A stretch of 10,016 bases of DNA. It comes from Planctomycetaceae bacterium. GTDB taxonomy: Bacteria; Planctomycetota; Planctomycetia; Pirellulales; Thermoguttaceae. The notes beneath the pieces were generated by a model, which worked only from the letters and a program-made list of their open reading frames with translations, made no database searches and was not told the origin of the DNA. The position numbers and the translations under genes are program-made. Every line of letters begins with the position of its first letter. Position 1 is the stretch's first letter. The stretch covers positions 1 to 10,016 of the forward strand of contig JAITKS010000187.1 of the NCBI GenBank assembly GCA_031278315.1, given 5' to 3'. This document shows positions 1 to 6,611 of this stretch, one piece after another.

Positions 1-278
1 GAGAGATATTGTAACTCATAATTAAAATTGTTTTGTTGTTGACGAATTAAAAACAACTCGCAAATAATAACAATTCATAAAATACACGTCAATACGGATT
101 ATAAAGTAAGAATGGTATACAACTTGTTTTTGAGTCAAAAAATTGTCTATGAATTCGCCCTGCAAGTGCAATTTAAGTTTAAAACGAATACCGAAATTTA
201 AAGTGTGAAAAGTATATATCAGTGTAATAATTTATTTTTTTGTAATATATCAGAGGGATAATTGTTTTTCTATTTAAG
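1..278. other. AT-rich non-coding stretch downstream of nifB
   Basis: No supportable gene: all six frames are broken by frequent stops and no partial frame enters convincingly from the left edge. It lies downstream of nifB, so it should hold that gene's transcription end. The only hairpin I see near the stop is weak (GGATAA at 256-261 against TTATCC at 279-284, overlapping the nifB stop codon), and I do not call it a terminator. The short string ATATATCAG occurs twice, near 215 and 245. Confidence 0.6.
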
Positions 279-1547
279 TTATCCGCAGCCGCTGCCGGCA
301 CCTTTGCAGCCTACACTGCCGCAACCGCCGGCATCGCATGTATTAGGCGACCGCATTAACGACTTGGGTAATTCCTTGCCCGAAAATATACACGGTACAG
401 ATTCCGAAATTAATCCCTCCAAAATAATTACACTCATCCCGCTCGACTCCAGAACCCTTCGCGGATTCTGACCACAACCGCTAACTAAAACCGCAGCACA
501 ATCACTAAAATCATTCGCCATCTTTAACCATCGTAAATCACCCGTACCCGCTCTCGGTGCCGGACGCTGTTCAAGTAAAACAATCTTGTCATTCTTCATA
601 CCAAATACACAAAAAAAATCCGCCTCGCCAAGATGCCTGTTTACAAATAATCCCTCCATCGTCGCTACCGCAACATTAGGACGCTCCGCCGTTGTACGAA
701 TAATCACCGCCTCCCGCAAAAGACGATTTATCTCAAATCCATTATCATTCCCCAACATCCCCGCTGCATCTGAACGGCACCGCGAACAATGCTCCATCTG
801 CGGAATATAATTTTTTGCCTCGCTTCTTAATTTGTCCATTTCTGTTTTCTCCGGTGTTTTACTGTCCGACCAAACTGCACCATCAATATTCATCAACGGA
901 ATACAATTTTGAACGTCAACCCCTAACTCGCCGCAAAAACGTGATACCTCTAAAACATGATCATAATTGACACCCGGTATCACTACCGTATTTACCTTCA
1001 CCACTATCTTACGCTCTTTCAAAAAACGAATCGATTCAACCTGCCGCTCAAACAATATCTTCGCCCCCTCAACTGAACGATAAACTCTGTTGCCTAATCT
1101 TACCCATGCGTAAATTTTAGCACCAATTTCAGGATCAACCGCATTCATCGTTATTGTAACATGCGAAATATTCAACTCCGTTAATCGATCAATATACTCA
1201 CACAACCCAAGTCCATTAGTCGCAAGACAGAGTATTTTATCTGGATATTTTTTACCTACAAGCTCCATCGTCCGTAATGTCTCATCTGGACTCGCAAAAG
1301 GATCACCGGGTCCAGCTATTCCAACAACCGAAATGTCTGATAATCGGCTAAACACAGAATCAAGATAACGCAACGCTTGAGAAGGTTCAAGAACAACACT
1401 ACTCACACCCGGACGGCTTTCATTCGCACAGTCGTATTTTCTGTTACAATAATTACACTGAATGTTACATCGCGAAGCAACCGGTAAATGAACTCGCCCT
1501 GTCCGGCTGCGCACCGACTCGTCAAAACAAGGATGACTAGAAAACAT
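279..1547 (-). CDS. nifB: NifB: radical SAM FeMo-cofactor biosynthesis protein with C-terminal NifX-like domain
   Basis: NifB is the cytoplasmic radical SAM enzyme that fuses two [4Fe-4S] clusters and inserts a carbide to make NifB-co, the [8Fe-9S-C] precursor of nitrogenase cofactors. The 422 residues are full length for the two-domain form. HPCF is at 5-8. The radical SAM motif CxxxCxxC is C27, C31, C34, inside the NifB-specific context HLPVASRCN...CNRKYDC, followed by NESRPGV. A GPGDPFA SAM-binding segment lies at 79-85, NxVVIPG near 186-192 and IPLMN at 216-220. CSRCRSDAAG at 254-263 supplies the conserved cluster-ligand cysteines. Residues about 290-395 form a NifX/NafY-like domain (NVAVAT, VNRHLGEADFF, VSGCGQNP), thought to hold or pass on the cofactor. 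The tail is Gly/Cys-rich (C404, C409, C414, C421), as in many NifB proteins. The ATG places HPCF at the normal distance from the N-terminus, although I see no Shine-Dalgarno. The gene lies 160 bases downstream of nifN on the same strand and is probably co-transcribed, although that AT-rich gap could hold its own promoter. Confidence 0.95.
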   Translation of the reverse strand: MFSSHPCFDESVRSRTGRVHLPVASRCNIQCNYCNRKYDCANESRPGVSSVVLEPSQALRYLDSVFSRLSDISVVGIAGPGDPFASPDETLRTMELVGKKYPDKILCLATNGLGLCEYIDRLTELNISHVTITMNAVDPEIGAKIYAWVRLGNRVYRSVEGAKILFERQVESIRFLKERKIVVKVNTVVIPGVNYDHVLEVSRFCGELGVDVQNCIPLMNIDGAVWSDSKTPEKTEMDKLRSEAKNYIPQMEHCSRCRSDAAGMLGNDNGFEINRLLREAVIIRTTAERPNVAVATMEGLFVNRHLGEADFFCVFGMKNDKIVLLEQRPAPRAGTGDLRWLKMANDFSDCAAVLVSGCGQNPRRVLESSGMSVIILEGLISESVPCIFSGKELPKSLMRSPNTCDAGGCGSVGCKGAGSGCG

Positions 1548-1707
1548 AATATTTTATAAACGTAAAATAATGATAAATAAAAATAATAAATAATAGTAGA
1601 AAAAAACGCTGTCGTCTCGGCCGCATACCTAAACGTTTTTTCATACAAAAAATTGTGCAAACGAAACTCCCGCATTCTTTCTGAATTTATTTTTTAGAAA
1701 TTCAACA

Positions 1708-3012
1708 TTAAATATAAGTCCATCCGCTTGCGGCGGTGTTCTGATTTTTTTCCATGAGAGCATTACAAATTCTCTCAAACAAATTCAAAGTACCTCTGTA
1801 TCCGAGATGTAAAATTCTATGTCCGCCGATTCTATCGTGAATAGGAAAACTACATCTCACCAAAGGAATATTTAATTCACGTGCGATATAATAACCTTTA
1901 CTGTTTCCGATAATAAAATCTGGTTTCATGTTTGCTGCTTTTTCTAATATTGTTGCGAAATCTATTTCTGCTCCGTCCGCTGCGGTCAGCGTTTCAACTC
2001 CGATTTCATTGAGAAATCCATTCATCGCATCGACAAAATCAATATCGCCGTACAAAATTGCCCGTTTGCCGGAACAATATTTATGTCCATCAAAATATGC
2101 GTCAATTAACCGATTCCGCTCGGCGTCCCATTTTTCGGGTGTTTTTTTACCGGTTATTCTATTTAATGTTTCAAAAAATATATCAGTGTTTTCAATTCCT
2201 ATCGGCAGATTTATAGTATTCATTGGTATTCCAAAATTCGATTCTAAATACGAAGCACCGTTTCTGTCTTTGTTGAAAGCATGACCGAAATAAATCGTTC
2301 CCGAAGCGTCCGGCATCGATTCAATATCTTTAATCGTCGTTCCGCCTTTCGGCAAACGTTGATAATCTTCCCATACGCCGCCGTCAAGAGTTTCTGAATA
2401 ATCGGGCAGCAGCGTGTATGGTACGCAATACGCCGACAAGATTTCATGTAATTCACGCAAATCTGCCGCCGAAACAAATCCCGAAATTAAATTTATACGC
2501 CGATTTTTTTTCTTGCTGTTTGTACTCAATTTAATTGCCAATGTCTCAATTACCGCATGAATCGCCTCGTGAAATCCAACAATATGAGTCCCGCGATAAC
2601 TTGGAGTCGAAGCATAAAAAATTAATGGAAAAGTTGAATCCGTACAAATTATTTTTTTTGAATATTTAGTTTTGTACTCATGCAAGAAAAGTTTGACGTC
2701 ATCACCTATCGTTTCGGAAAGACAAGTTGAGGCAATTCCGATAATAGCAGGTTGATACTGTTGTGTAACGTTATCAATTGCGCGAAATAAATTATCACGT
2801 CCGCCGAAAATCGCTGTTGATTCAACAAAATTAGATGACGCTATATCTATCGGTTCACGAAAATGACTGATTCCATAACGGCGAATATAAGTCGCACAAC
2901 CTTGAGAACCATGTATTAAAGGAACACATCTTTCTATTCCGCGCATCACTATACAAGCACCAAAAGGTGAACATAATTTGCAAGCGTTACGTGTCGATAT
3001 ATACGAATGCAT
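1708..3012 (-). CDS. nifN: NifN: nitrogenase FeMo-cofactor scaffold subunit
   Basis: NifN pairs with NifE in an alpha2-beta2 scaffold, homologous to NifDK, that receives NifB-co and matures it to FeMo-co. The 434 residues match a typical NifN. The N-terminus has NACKLCSPFGAC (9-20), RCVPLIHGSQGC (28-39), HFREPIDIASS (50-60) and an IFGG segment (68-71). The GSQGC cysteine C39 sits where NifN/NifK proteins carry a cluster ligand, and C97 is in the IGIASTCLSETIGDD block (91-105). The rest keeps the three Rossmann-like layers of nitrogenase component 1: VGFHEA at 145-150, GDIDFVDA at 322-329, DFIIGNSKGYYIA at 365-377, and a C-terminal LGYRGTLNLFE. NifK would normally be longer, and the YIRRYGISHFREP wording is the NifN type; a NifE or VnfN assignment fits less well. 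The ATG gives the normal NifN N-terminus but has no Shine-Dalgarno. No sigma-54 -24/-12 or NifA-type TGT-N10-ACA site is visible upstream. The gene is first in its unit and divergent from apgM, without the usual nifE before it. Confidence 0.85.
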   Translation of the reverse strand: MHSYISTRNACKLCSPFGACIVMRGIERCVPLIHGSQGCATYIRRYGISHFREPIDIASSNFVESTAIFGGRDNLFRAIDNVTQQYQPAIIGIASTCLSETIGDDVKLFLHEYKTKYSKKIICTDSTFPLIFYASTPSYRGTHIVGFHEAIHAVIETLAIKLSTNSKKKNRRINLISGFVSAADLRELHEILSAYCVPYTLLPDYSETLDGGVWEDYQRLPKGGTTIKDIESMPDASGTIYFGHAFNKDRNGASYLESNFGIPMNTINLPIGIENTDIFFETLNRITGKKTPEKWDAERNRLIDAYFDGHKYCSGKRAILYGDIDFVDAMNGFLNEIGVETLTAADGAEIDFATILEKAANMKPDFIIGNSKGYYIARELNIPLVRCSFPIHDRIGGHRILHLGYRGTLNLFERICNALMEKNQNTAASGWTYI

Positions 3013-3112
3013 CGGAGTAATAAATAGTAAAAATATATTAAGCTCTTACTATAAATTATGTCAGATTCAAAAGCGTACCCGTTAAAATTTATTTCACGAT
3101 AAATAAGTAACC

Positions 3113-3146
3113 AGCTCGAACCGAATATTCAAGTGAGAGTAGTTTA
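3113..3146 (+). repeat. GAACCGAA-centred intergenic repeat, copy 1
   Basis: The copy reads AGCTCGAACCGAATATTC and continues AAGTGAGAGTAGTTTAA. It shares the core CGAACCGAATATTCAAGT with copy 2 and AGCTCGAACCGAA with copy 3. The orientation is the same in all three. It lies about 100 bases upstream of the nifN start, on the opposite strand to that gene. Confidence 0.65.
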
Positions 3147-3310
3147 ATGTTACATTTTTGGTAAACAAAATTGAAATTCTACAAAAATGTAGGTTTGTAA
3201 TTCATAACAAACAAAAAACAATTAAATCAATTTTCATAATCAAAAAAGAAAATAATGACAACTTATAAAACGTCCATAGTCTTGCAAAATTAGGAGTTAC
3301 AATTTACTAA

Positions 3311-3336
3311 AATTTTCACGGCAAATTTTCACGGCA
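3311..3336. repeat. 13-base perfect tandem repeat (AATTTTCACGGCA x2)
   Basis: Positions 3311-3323 and 3324-3336 are identical and directly abutting. A partial third unit (ATTTTCA) follows, and CGGCAATTTT recurs at 3361. It could be a binding-site array in the divergent control region or simple replication slippage; the sequence does not decide. Confidence 0.75.
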
Positions 3337-3407
3337 ATTTTCATATCAAATTGTATTACTCGGCAATTTTATATTAATGTCTGATTTGATGATTTCAATT
3401 TAACTAT

Positions 3408-3427
3408 ACGTATCGTACTATGAATTT
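3408..3427 (+). repeat. ACGTATCGTAC motif, copy 1
   Basis: The 20-base string matches 3745-3764 at 19 of 20 positions (ACGTATCGTAC, then T or A, then ATGAATTT). It precedes GAACCGAA copy 2 by about 100 bases, the same arrangement as the second pair. Confidence 0.7.
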
Positions 3428-3503
3428 CGGCGATATGACAATATAACGGTATGACTAAATAAAACCGCATTCAGCAAAATCTGCTTTCAAATCGGTAATC
3501 TGA

Positions 3504-3540
3504 TCGCACGAACCGAATATTCAAGTAAGAATAACTTAAA
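3504..3540 (+). repeat. GAACCGAA-centred intergenic repeat, copy 2
   Basis: The core CGAACCGAATATTCAAGT is identical to copy 1; the following bases AAGAATAACTTAA are a degenerate match to copy 1 (GAGAGTAGTTTAA). It lies about 390 bases after copy 1 and 346 bases before copy 3. Confidence 0.65.
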
Positions 3541-3744
3541 AAATTAATTTGAATTGTTATGATTATTGCTTATGCAAAAATTCAGCCATTGATGCAATAT
3601 ATCCGTGAAATATTAAATTGTTGTTATTTTGTGATGTGATAAATTGCAAATATCAAATTCCCGTGTATATTCATTATTCATTATTTAATTTTTCAACTTG
3701 TTGATTTTTGTAGAACGATTTTTGTCTTGTTAGAAATTTTATTT

Positions 3745-3764
3745 ACGTATCGTACAATGAATTT
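3745..3764 (+). repeat. ACGTATCGTAC motif, copy 2
   Basis: This is the second copy of the motif at 3408-3427, with one mismatch. It lies 337 bases after the first and about 105 bases before GAACCGAA copy 3. Confidence 0.7.
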
Positions 3765-3849
3765 TTGTGAGAGTAAGCGAAAGTAAGTGTGTATTCCGTA
3801 AATTTGTTTGCCGATAGGTAAGCAATAAGTAAGCTTTAAGTAAGCTGTC

Positions 3850-3886
3850 AGCTCGAACCGAAAATTAAAAAGAGAGCCGGCTTAAA
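3850..3886 (+). repeat. GAACCGAA-centred intergenic repeat, copy 3
   Basis: It reads AGCTCGAACCGAA like copy 1, then diverges (AATTAAAAAGAGAGCC), keeping a GAGAG and a terminal CTTAAA. It is preceded by several AAGTAAGC-type strings (3818-3847), a short internal repetition. It ends about 50 bases before the apgM start, so it may sit in or next to that promoter. Confidence 0.55.
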
Positions 3887-3937
3887 AACAGATAAAAATT
3901 AATAGCGGACTGTTTACAATTAATTTCAATAATTTCA

Positions 3938-5173
3938 ATGAAGTGTGTTTTAATTATTCCTGATGGTTGTGCCGATTTACCGGTTGAGTCGCTTGGCGGT
4001 TGTACGCCGATGTCTTATGCACAAATTCCGACGCTTGATATGCTTGTGCGTGAAGGAGTTATCGGTAGAAGTTTATATGTTCCCAGCGGGATGCCGCCGG
4101 GTTCAGATGTTGCTACGCTTGGGTTACTTGGTTATCACCCGAAAAAATATTACACCGGACGCGCACCAATTGAAGCGGCTGCTCAAAATATTCAACTCGA
4201 CGATAATGATTGGGCAATTCGATGTAACTTTGTAACAATTGATAATACTCGTAAAACCAAACCAATAATGAAAAGTTTTTCTGCCGGACATATTACTTCA
4301 GAGGAAGCGGCAGCACTTATTGAATCTCTTAATAGCGAAATTGTGCCGTTATCGCCTATTCCGATTCATTTTCATTCCGGTGTGAGTTATCGTAATTTGT
4401 GTATCGCACGAGACTGCAAAACTAGTTTCTCTAAAACGACAAAAACTTACCCGCCGCATGATTACGCTGATAAACCAATAAATTCTGCTATGCCGACCGG
4501 CACCGGTAACAATATTTTGCGTATGCTGATGAATGAGTCTCAAAAGATTTTGGCGAATCATCCAGTAAATATTGAGCGCATAAAATCGGATAAGTTACCA
4601 GCTACACAAATATGGCTTTGGGGATTAGGACAAAAACCAAAATTTCCAAACTTCGGAATACAATTTGATCAGCCCGAAATGAAATGCGCAATGATTACAG
4701 CTGTAGATTTATTAAGAGGAATCGCAACTCTTATCGGATGGACAAATATTATTGTCCCGAATATAACCGGTTACGTCGATACAGATTATGAAGCAAAAGG
4801 ACGTTACGCAATAAATGCAATTAAGGAATACGATTTAGTTTGCGTTCACATCGAAGCGACAGATGAAGCCGGTCACGAAGGCAGTGCAGAAAAAAAAGTT
4901 TATGCAATTGAACAGATCGACGAAAAAATTGTCAAGCCGATTCACGAAGCATTGAAAACATGCGGCGATGAATGGAGAATATTAGTTACACCTGATCATC
5001 CAACTCCGGTTATATGTAAAACTCATACTTCGGAACTCGTACCTTGGCTGCTTGCCGGAAGCAACATTATCAAAACAGGAGTTACAGACGGCTACAACGA
5101 AAATTCAGCAATAAAAAACGCAAAGTACATTTTCAAAGACGGATGGAAAATGATGAATCTTTTGGTTAGATAA
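3938..5173 (+). CDS. apgM: Cofactor-independent phosphoglycerate mutase, ApgM type
   Basis: This alkaline-phosphatase-superfamily enzyme interconverts 3- and 2-phosphoglycerate in glycolysis and gluconeogenesis without 2,3-bisphosphoglycerate. It uses two divalent metals and a serine nucleophile, in the cytoplasm. The 411 residues match the usual ApgM length of about 400. Visible motifs are IPDGCAD (7-13, metal ligand D9), the nucleophile loop PPGSDVATLGLLGYHP (53-68, S56), YYTGRAPIEAAA (71-82), HIEATDEAGHEG (304-315, metal ligands D309 and H313), TPDHPTP (351-357, D353 and H354) and KTHTSELVP (361-369, H363). All expected catalytic residues seem present. Some family members are annotated as homoserine kinase type 2, which I cannot exclude. 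The ATG gives the canonical start MKCVLIIPDG but has no Shine-Dalgarno. It is divergent from nifN and leads a probable two-gene unit with the exported protein 36 bases downstream; nothing suggests a functional link to nitrogen fixation. Confidence 0.9.
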   Translation: MKCVLIIPDGCADLPVESLGGCTPMSYAQIPTLDMLVREGVIGRSLYVPSGMPPGSDVATLGLLGYHPKKYYTGRAPIEAAAQNIQLDDNDWAIRCNFVTIDNTRKTKPIMKSFSAGHITSEEAAALIESLNSEIVPLSPIPIHFHSGVSYRNLCIARDCKTSFSKTTKTYPPHDYADKPINSAMPTGTGNNILRMLMNESQKILANHPVNIERIKSDKLPATQIWLWGLGQKPKFPNFGIQFDQPEMKCAMITAVDLLRGIATLIGWTNIIVPNITGYVDTDYEAKGRYAINAIKEYDLVCVHIEATDEAGHEGSAEKKVYAIEQIDEKIVKPIHEALKTCGDEWRILVTPDHPTPVICKTHTSELVPWLLAGSNIIKTGVTDGYNENSAIKNAKYIFKDGWKMMNLLVR

Positions 5174-5209
5174 ATCAAAATCAATAAAAAAAATGTTACA
5201 AAAATTAAA

Positions 5210-6229
5210 ATGAAAAATACAATAACTATTTTGATTCGGTTGAATATATTTTTTGCGTTGTTACTCTGCACATGTAACAACTCAAACAACAAACCTGTTG
5301 TGATTGAAAATATTCAACAAAATGACAACAAAAAAAATACCGATTCAACAACAGCAGATATAACCGATGTTGATAAAAATCACAAAATTAATGGAAAGAA
5401 TAAAGAGAAATATATTTTTCGTTACAAATTTCAGATCGGCGATATATTTCGTTGGAATGTTGTTCATCAACTTAAAATCGACACGACAATTAAAGGTACA
5501 AATGAAATTGTCGAGACATATAGTAAGTCTGTTAAAGTTTGGAAAGTGCTTGAAGTTACTAATGACAATGTTGCAAAATTTGAATATTGGATTGACGGCG
5601 TCGATACACGCAAAGTACAAACTGGTCAAGATTTAGTAGAATATAACAGCAAAAGAGATAACGAAATCCCCAAAGAATTTAGAGTGTTAGAAGGAACTAT
5701 CGGCATACCATTGGCACATTTTATGATTGATATACAAGGTGAAATTCGGCGTAAAATTCCGCTCAAAATTTATTCTGATGAGAGCAAAGAAAACCGGATA
5801 GTAATTCATTTTCCAAACAAAGAACTTTCAGTCGGCGATTCATGGACAGTTAATTTACCTGTTGTAGATGTACAACTTCATACAAACTCTAATAAGACAA
5901 AAAAAATATCCGCGAAACAAAATTATGTATTTGAGAGCTTGCAAACTGGTATAGCAAAAATAAAATTTGATACACAAATCTTAACGCCGATTGAACCAAC
6001 AATACAAGCGAAAGTTTTAGACTATTACGCTTCGGGTGAATTAACTTTCGATATTGATGCCGGCAGAATTATTTCACAAAAAATATCTGTTGACAAAACT
6101 GTAGTAGGTTTTGTCGAGCCTAATGATAGTTTACATTACATCTCAAGATTAACAGAGTGCAGTTGCGGTCTGCGTTCTTGCGAAATTTGCTCTGATAAAA
6201 ATAATCAAAGTCAAGACAAAAAAAAGTGA
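5210..6229 (+). CDS. Putative exported protein (possible lipoprotein) with C-terminal Cys cluster
   Basis: I do not recognise a characterised family. The 339 residues start with a hydrophobic segment (about 5-20, ending FALLLCTC), consistent with a signal peptide. C20 or C22 could be lipidated, but neither has the small residue pattern of a good lipobox. Residues 23-65 are an N/D/K-rich linker. From about 68 to 315 the protein looks beta-rich (YKFQIGDIFRWNV, VGDSWTVNLP, ASGELTFDIDAGRI). That pattern recalls exported DUF6263-like proteins of Planctomycetes and Bacteroidetes, an impression without a search. Four cysteines lie close together near the end (C317, C319, C324, C327; CSCGLRSCEIC), then a charged tail. 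The start ATG has no Shine-Dalgarno. It begins 36 bases after apgM and is probably translated from the same transcript. A hairpin follows the stop codon by 25 bases. Confidence 0.75.
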   Translation: MKNTITILIRLNIFFALLLCTCNNSNNKPVVIENIQQNDNKKNTDSTTADITDVDKNHKINGKNKEKYIFRYKFQIGDIFRWNVVHQLKIDTTIKGTNEIVETYSKSVKVWKVLEVTNDNVAKFEYWIDGVDTRKVQTGQDLVEYNSKRDNEIPKEFRVLEGTIGIPLAHFMIDIQGEIRRKIPLKIYSDESKENRIVIHFPNKELSVGDSWTVNLPVVDVQLHTNSNKTKKISAKQNYVFESLQTGIAKIKFDTQILTPIEPTIQAKVLDYYASGELTFDIDAGRIISQKISVDKTVVGFVEPNDSLHYISRLTECSCGLRSCEICSDKNNQSQDKKK

Positions 6230-6254
6230 GTGTAACTAATCATCTTAAAATGAC

Positions 6255-6283
6255 CGTTCACGAAATTTTTCATTTTGTGAACG
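6255..6283 (+). terminator. Candidate terminator hairpin after the exported-protein gene
   Basis: CGTTCACGAAA (6255-6265) pairs with TTTTGTGAACG (6273-6283): an 11-bp stem with one G-T wobble and a 7-base loop. It starts 25 bases after the stop codon at 6229. The bases after it are only moderately T-rich, so it may end transcription weakly or protect the 3' end. Confidence 0.55.
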
Positions 6284-6410
6284 CTCTTGATTTAATTTGT
6301 AGTATATCGATGAAAATTTTTCAAAGGTTTCAAATTCATTTTTAACCAACCTTATTTTTCACCTACTATTTTAAAAACACGAAACACACGAAAAAGAGCT
6401 AACTATCAAG

Positions 6411-6493
6411 AAGTCCCGCTAGAGACGACACTTTATTAATTGTATGCTCCGGCATACGGAAGGAACTAATTAAGTGTCGTCCCTGCGGGATTT
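6411..6493. repeat. 83-base palindromic repeat (REP/RAYT-like)
   Basis: The outer arms 6411-6433 (AAGTCCCGCTAGAGACGAC plus ACTT) and 6472-6493 (AAGTGTCGTCCCTGCGGG plus ATTT) are near-perfect reverse complements. Inside lies a perfect hairpin GTATGC-TCCG-GCATAC at 6442-6457, and TTAATT/AATTAA strings flank it. Such GTCCC...GGGAC palindromes with a CATAC inner stem recur across many AT-rich bacterial genomes and are often linked to REP-associated tyrosine transposases. That link is from general knowledge; no transposase is encoded here. The element sits between convergent genes, the usual harbour for such repeats, and could also act as a bidirectional terminator. Confidence 0.75.
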
Positions 6494-6611
6494 AACAGAT
6501 ACGTGATTGATAATTTAAAATTAGTAAACAACCAAAAAAATTGAAAAACAAATATTGTTGCTGCTGATATATTACTTTATTTTCTTTGTATGTTATTAAT
6601 TTTTTTTGTTG

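Larger units (their letters stand above)
3013..3937. other. 925-base divergent intergenic region between nifN and apgM, rich in repeats
   Basis: Both flanking genes read outward, so the promoters of nifN and apgM should lie here, but I cannot assign clear -35/-10 boxes. No reading frame of interest and no tRNA or rRNA signature is visible. It contains three degenerate copies of a GAACCGAA-centred motif, two copies of a 20-base ACGTATCGTAC motif and a 13-base tandem repeat, listed separately. Its length and repeat content are unlike the 36-base gap between the next two genes. Confidence 0.7.

Noticed and set aside
1403..1675. Leftward 90-codon frame overlapping the nifB start and the nifN-nifB gap.
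   Set aside because: It lies largely in another frame of nifB and its remainder is AT-rich spacer; the hydrophobic stretch comes from runs of A and T. No ribosome site and no family resemblance.
3013..3300. Sigma-54 promoter or NifA upstream activator site before nifN.
   Set aside because: I looked for GG-N10-GC type -24/-12 elements and TGT-N10-ACA on the coding strand and saw none that fit spacing and sequence.
3113..3886. CRISPR array, because of repeated similar motifs.
   Set aside because: Only three degenerate copies with spacings of about 350-390 bases; CRISPR repeats are near-identical with spacers of about 30-40 bases. No cas gene is present.
3963..4235. Rightward 90-codon frame inside apgM.
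   Set aside because: It is out of frame with the catalytic motifs of ApgM, which span the whole region.
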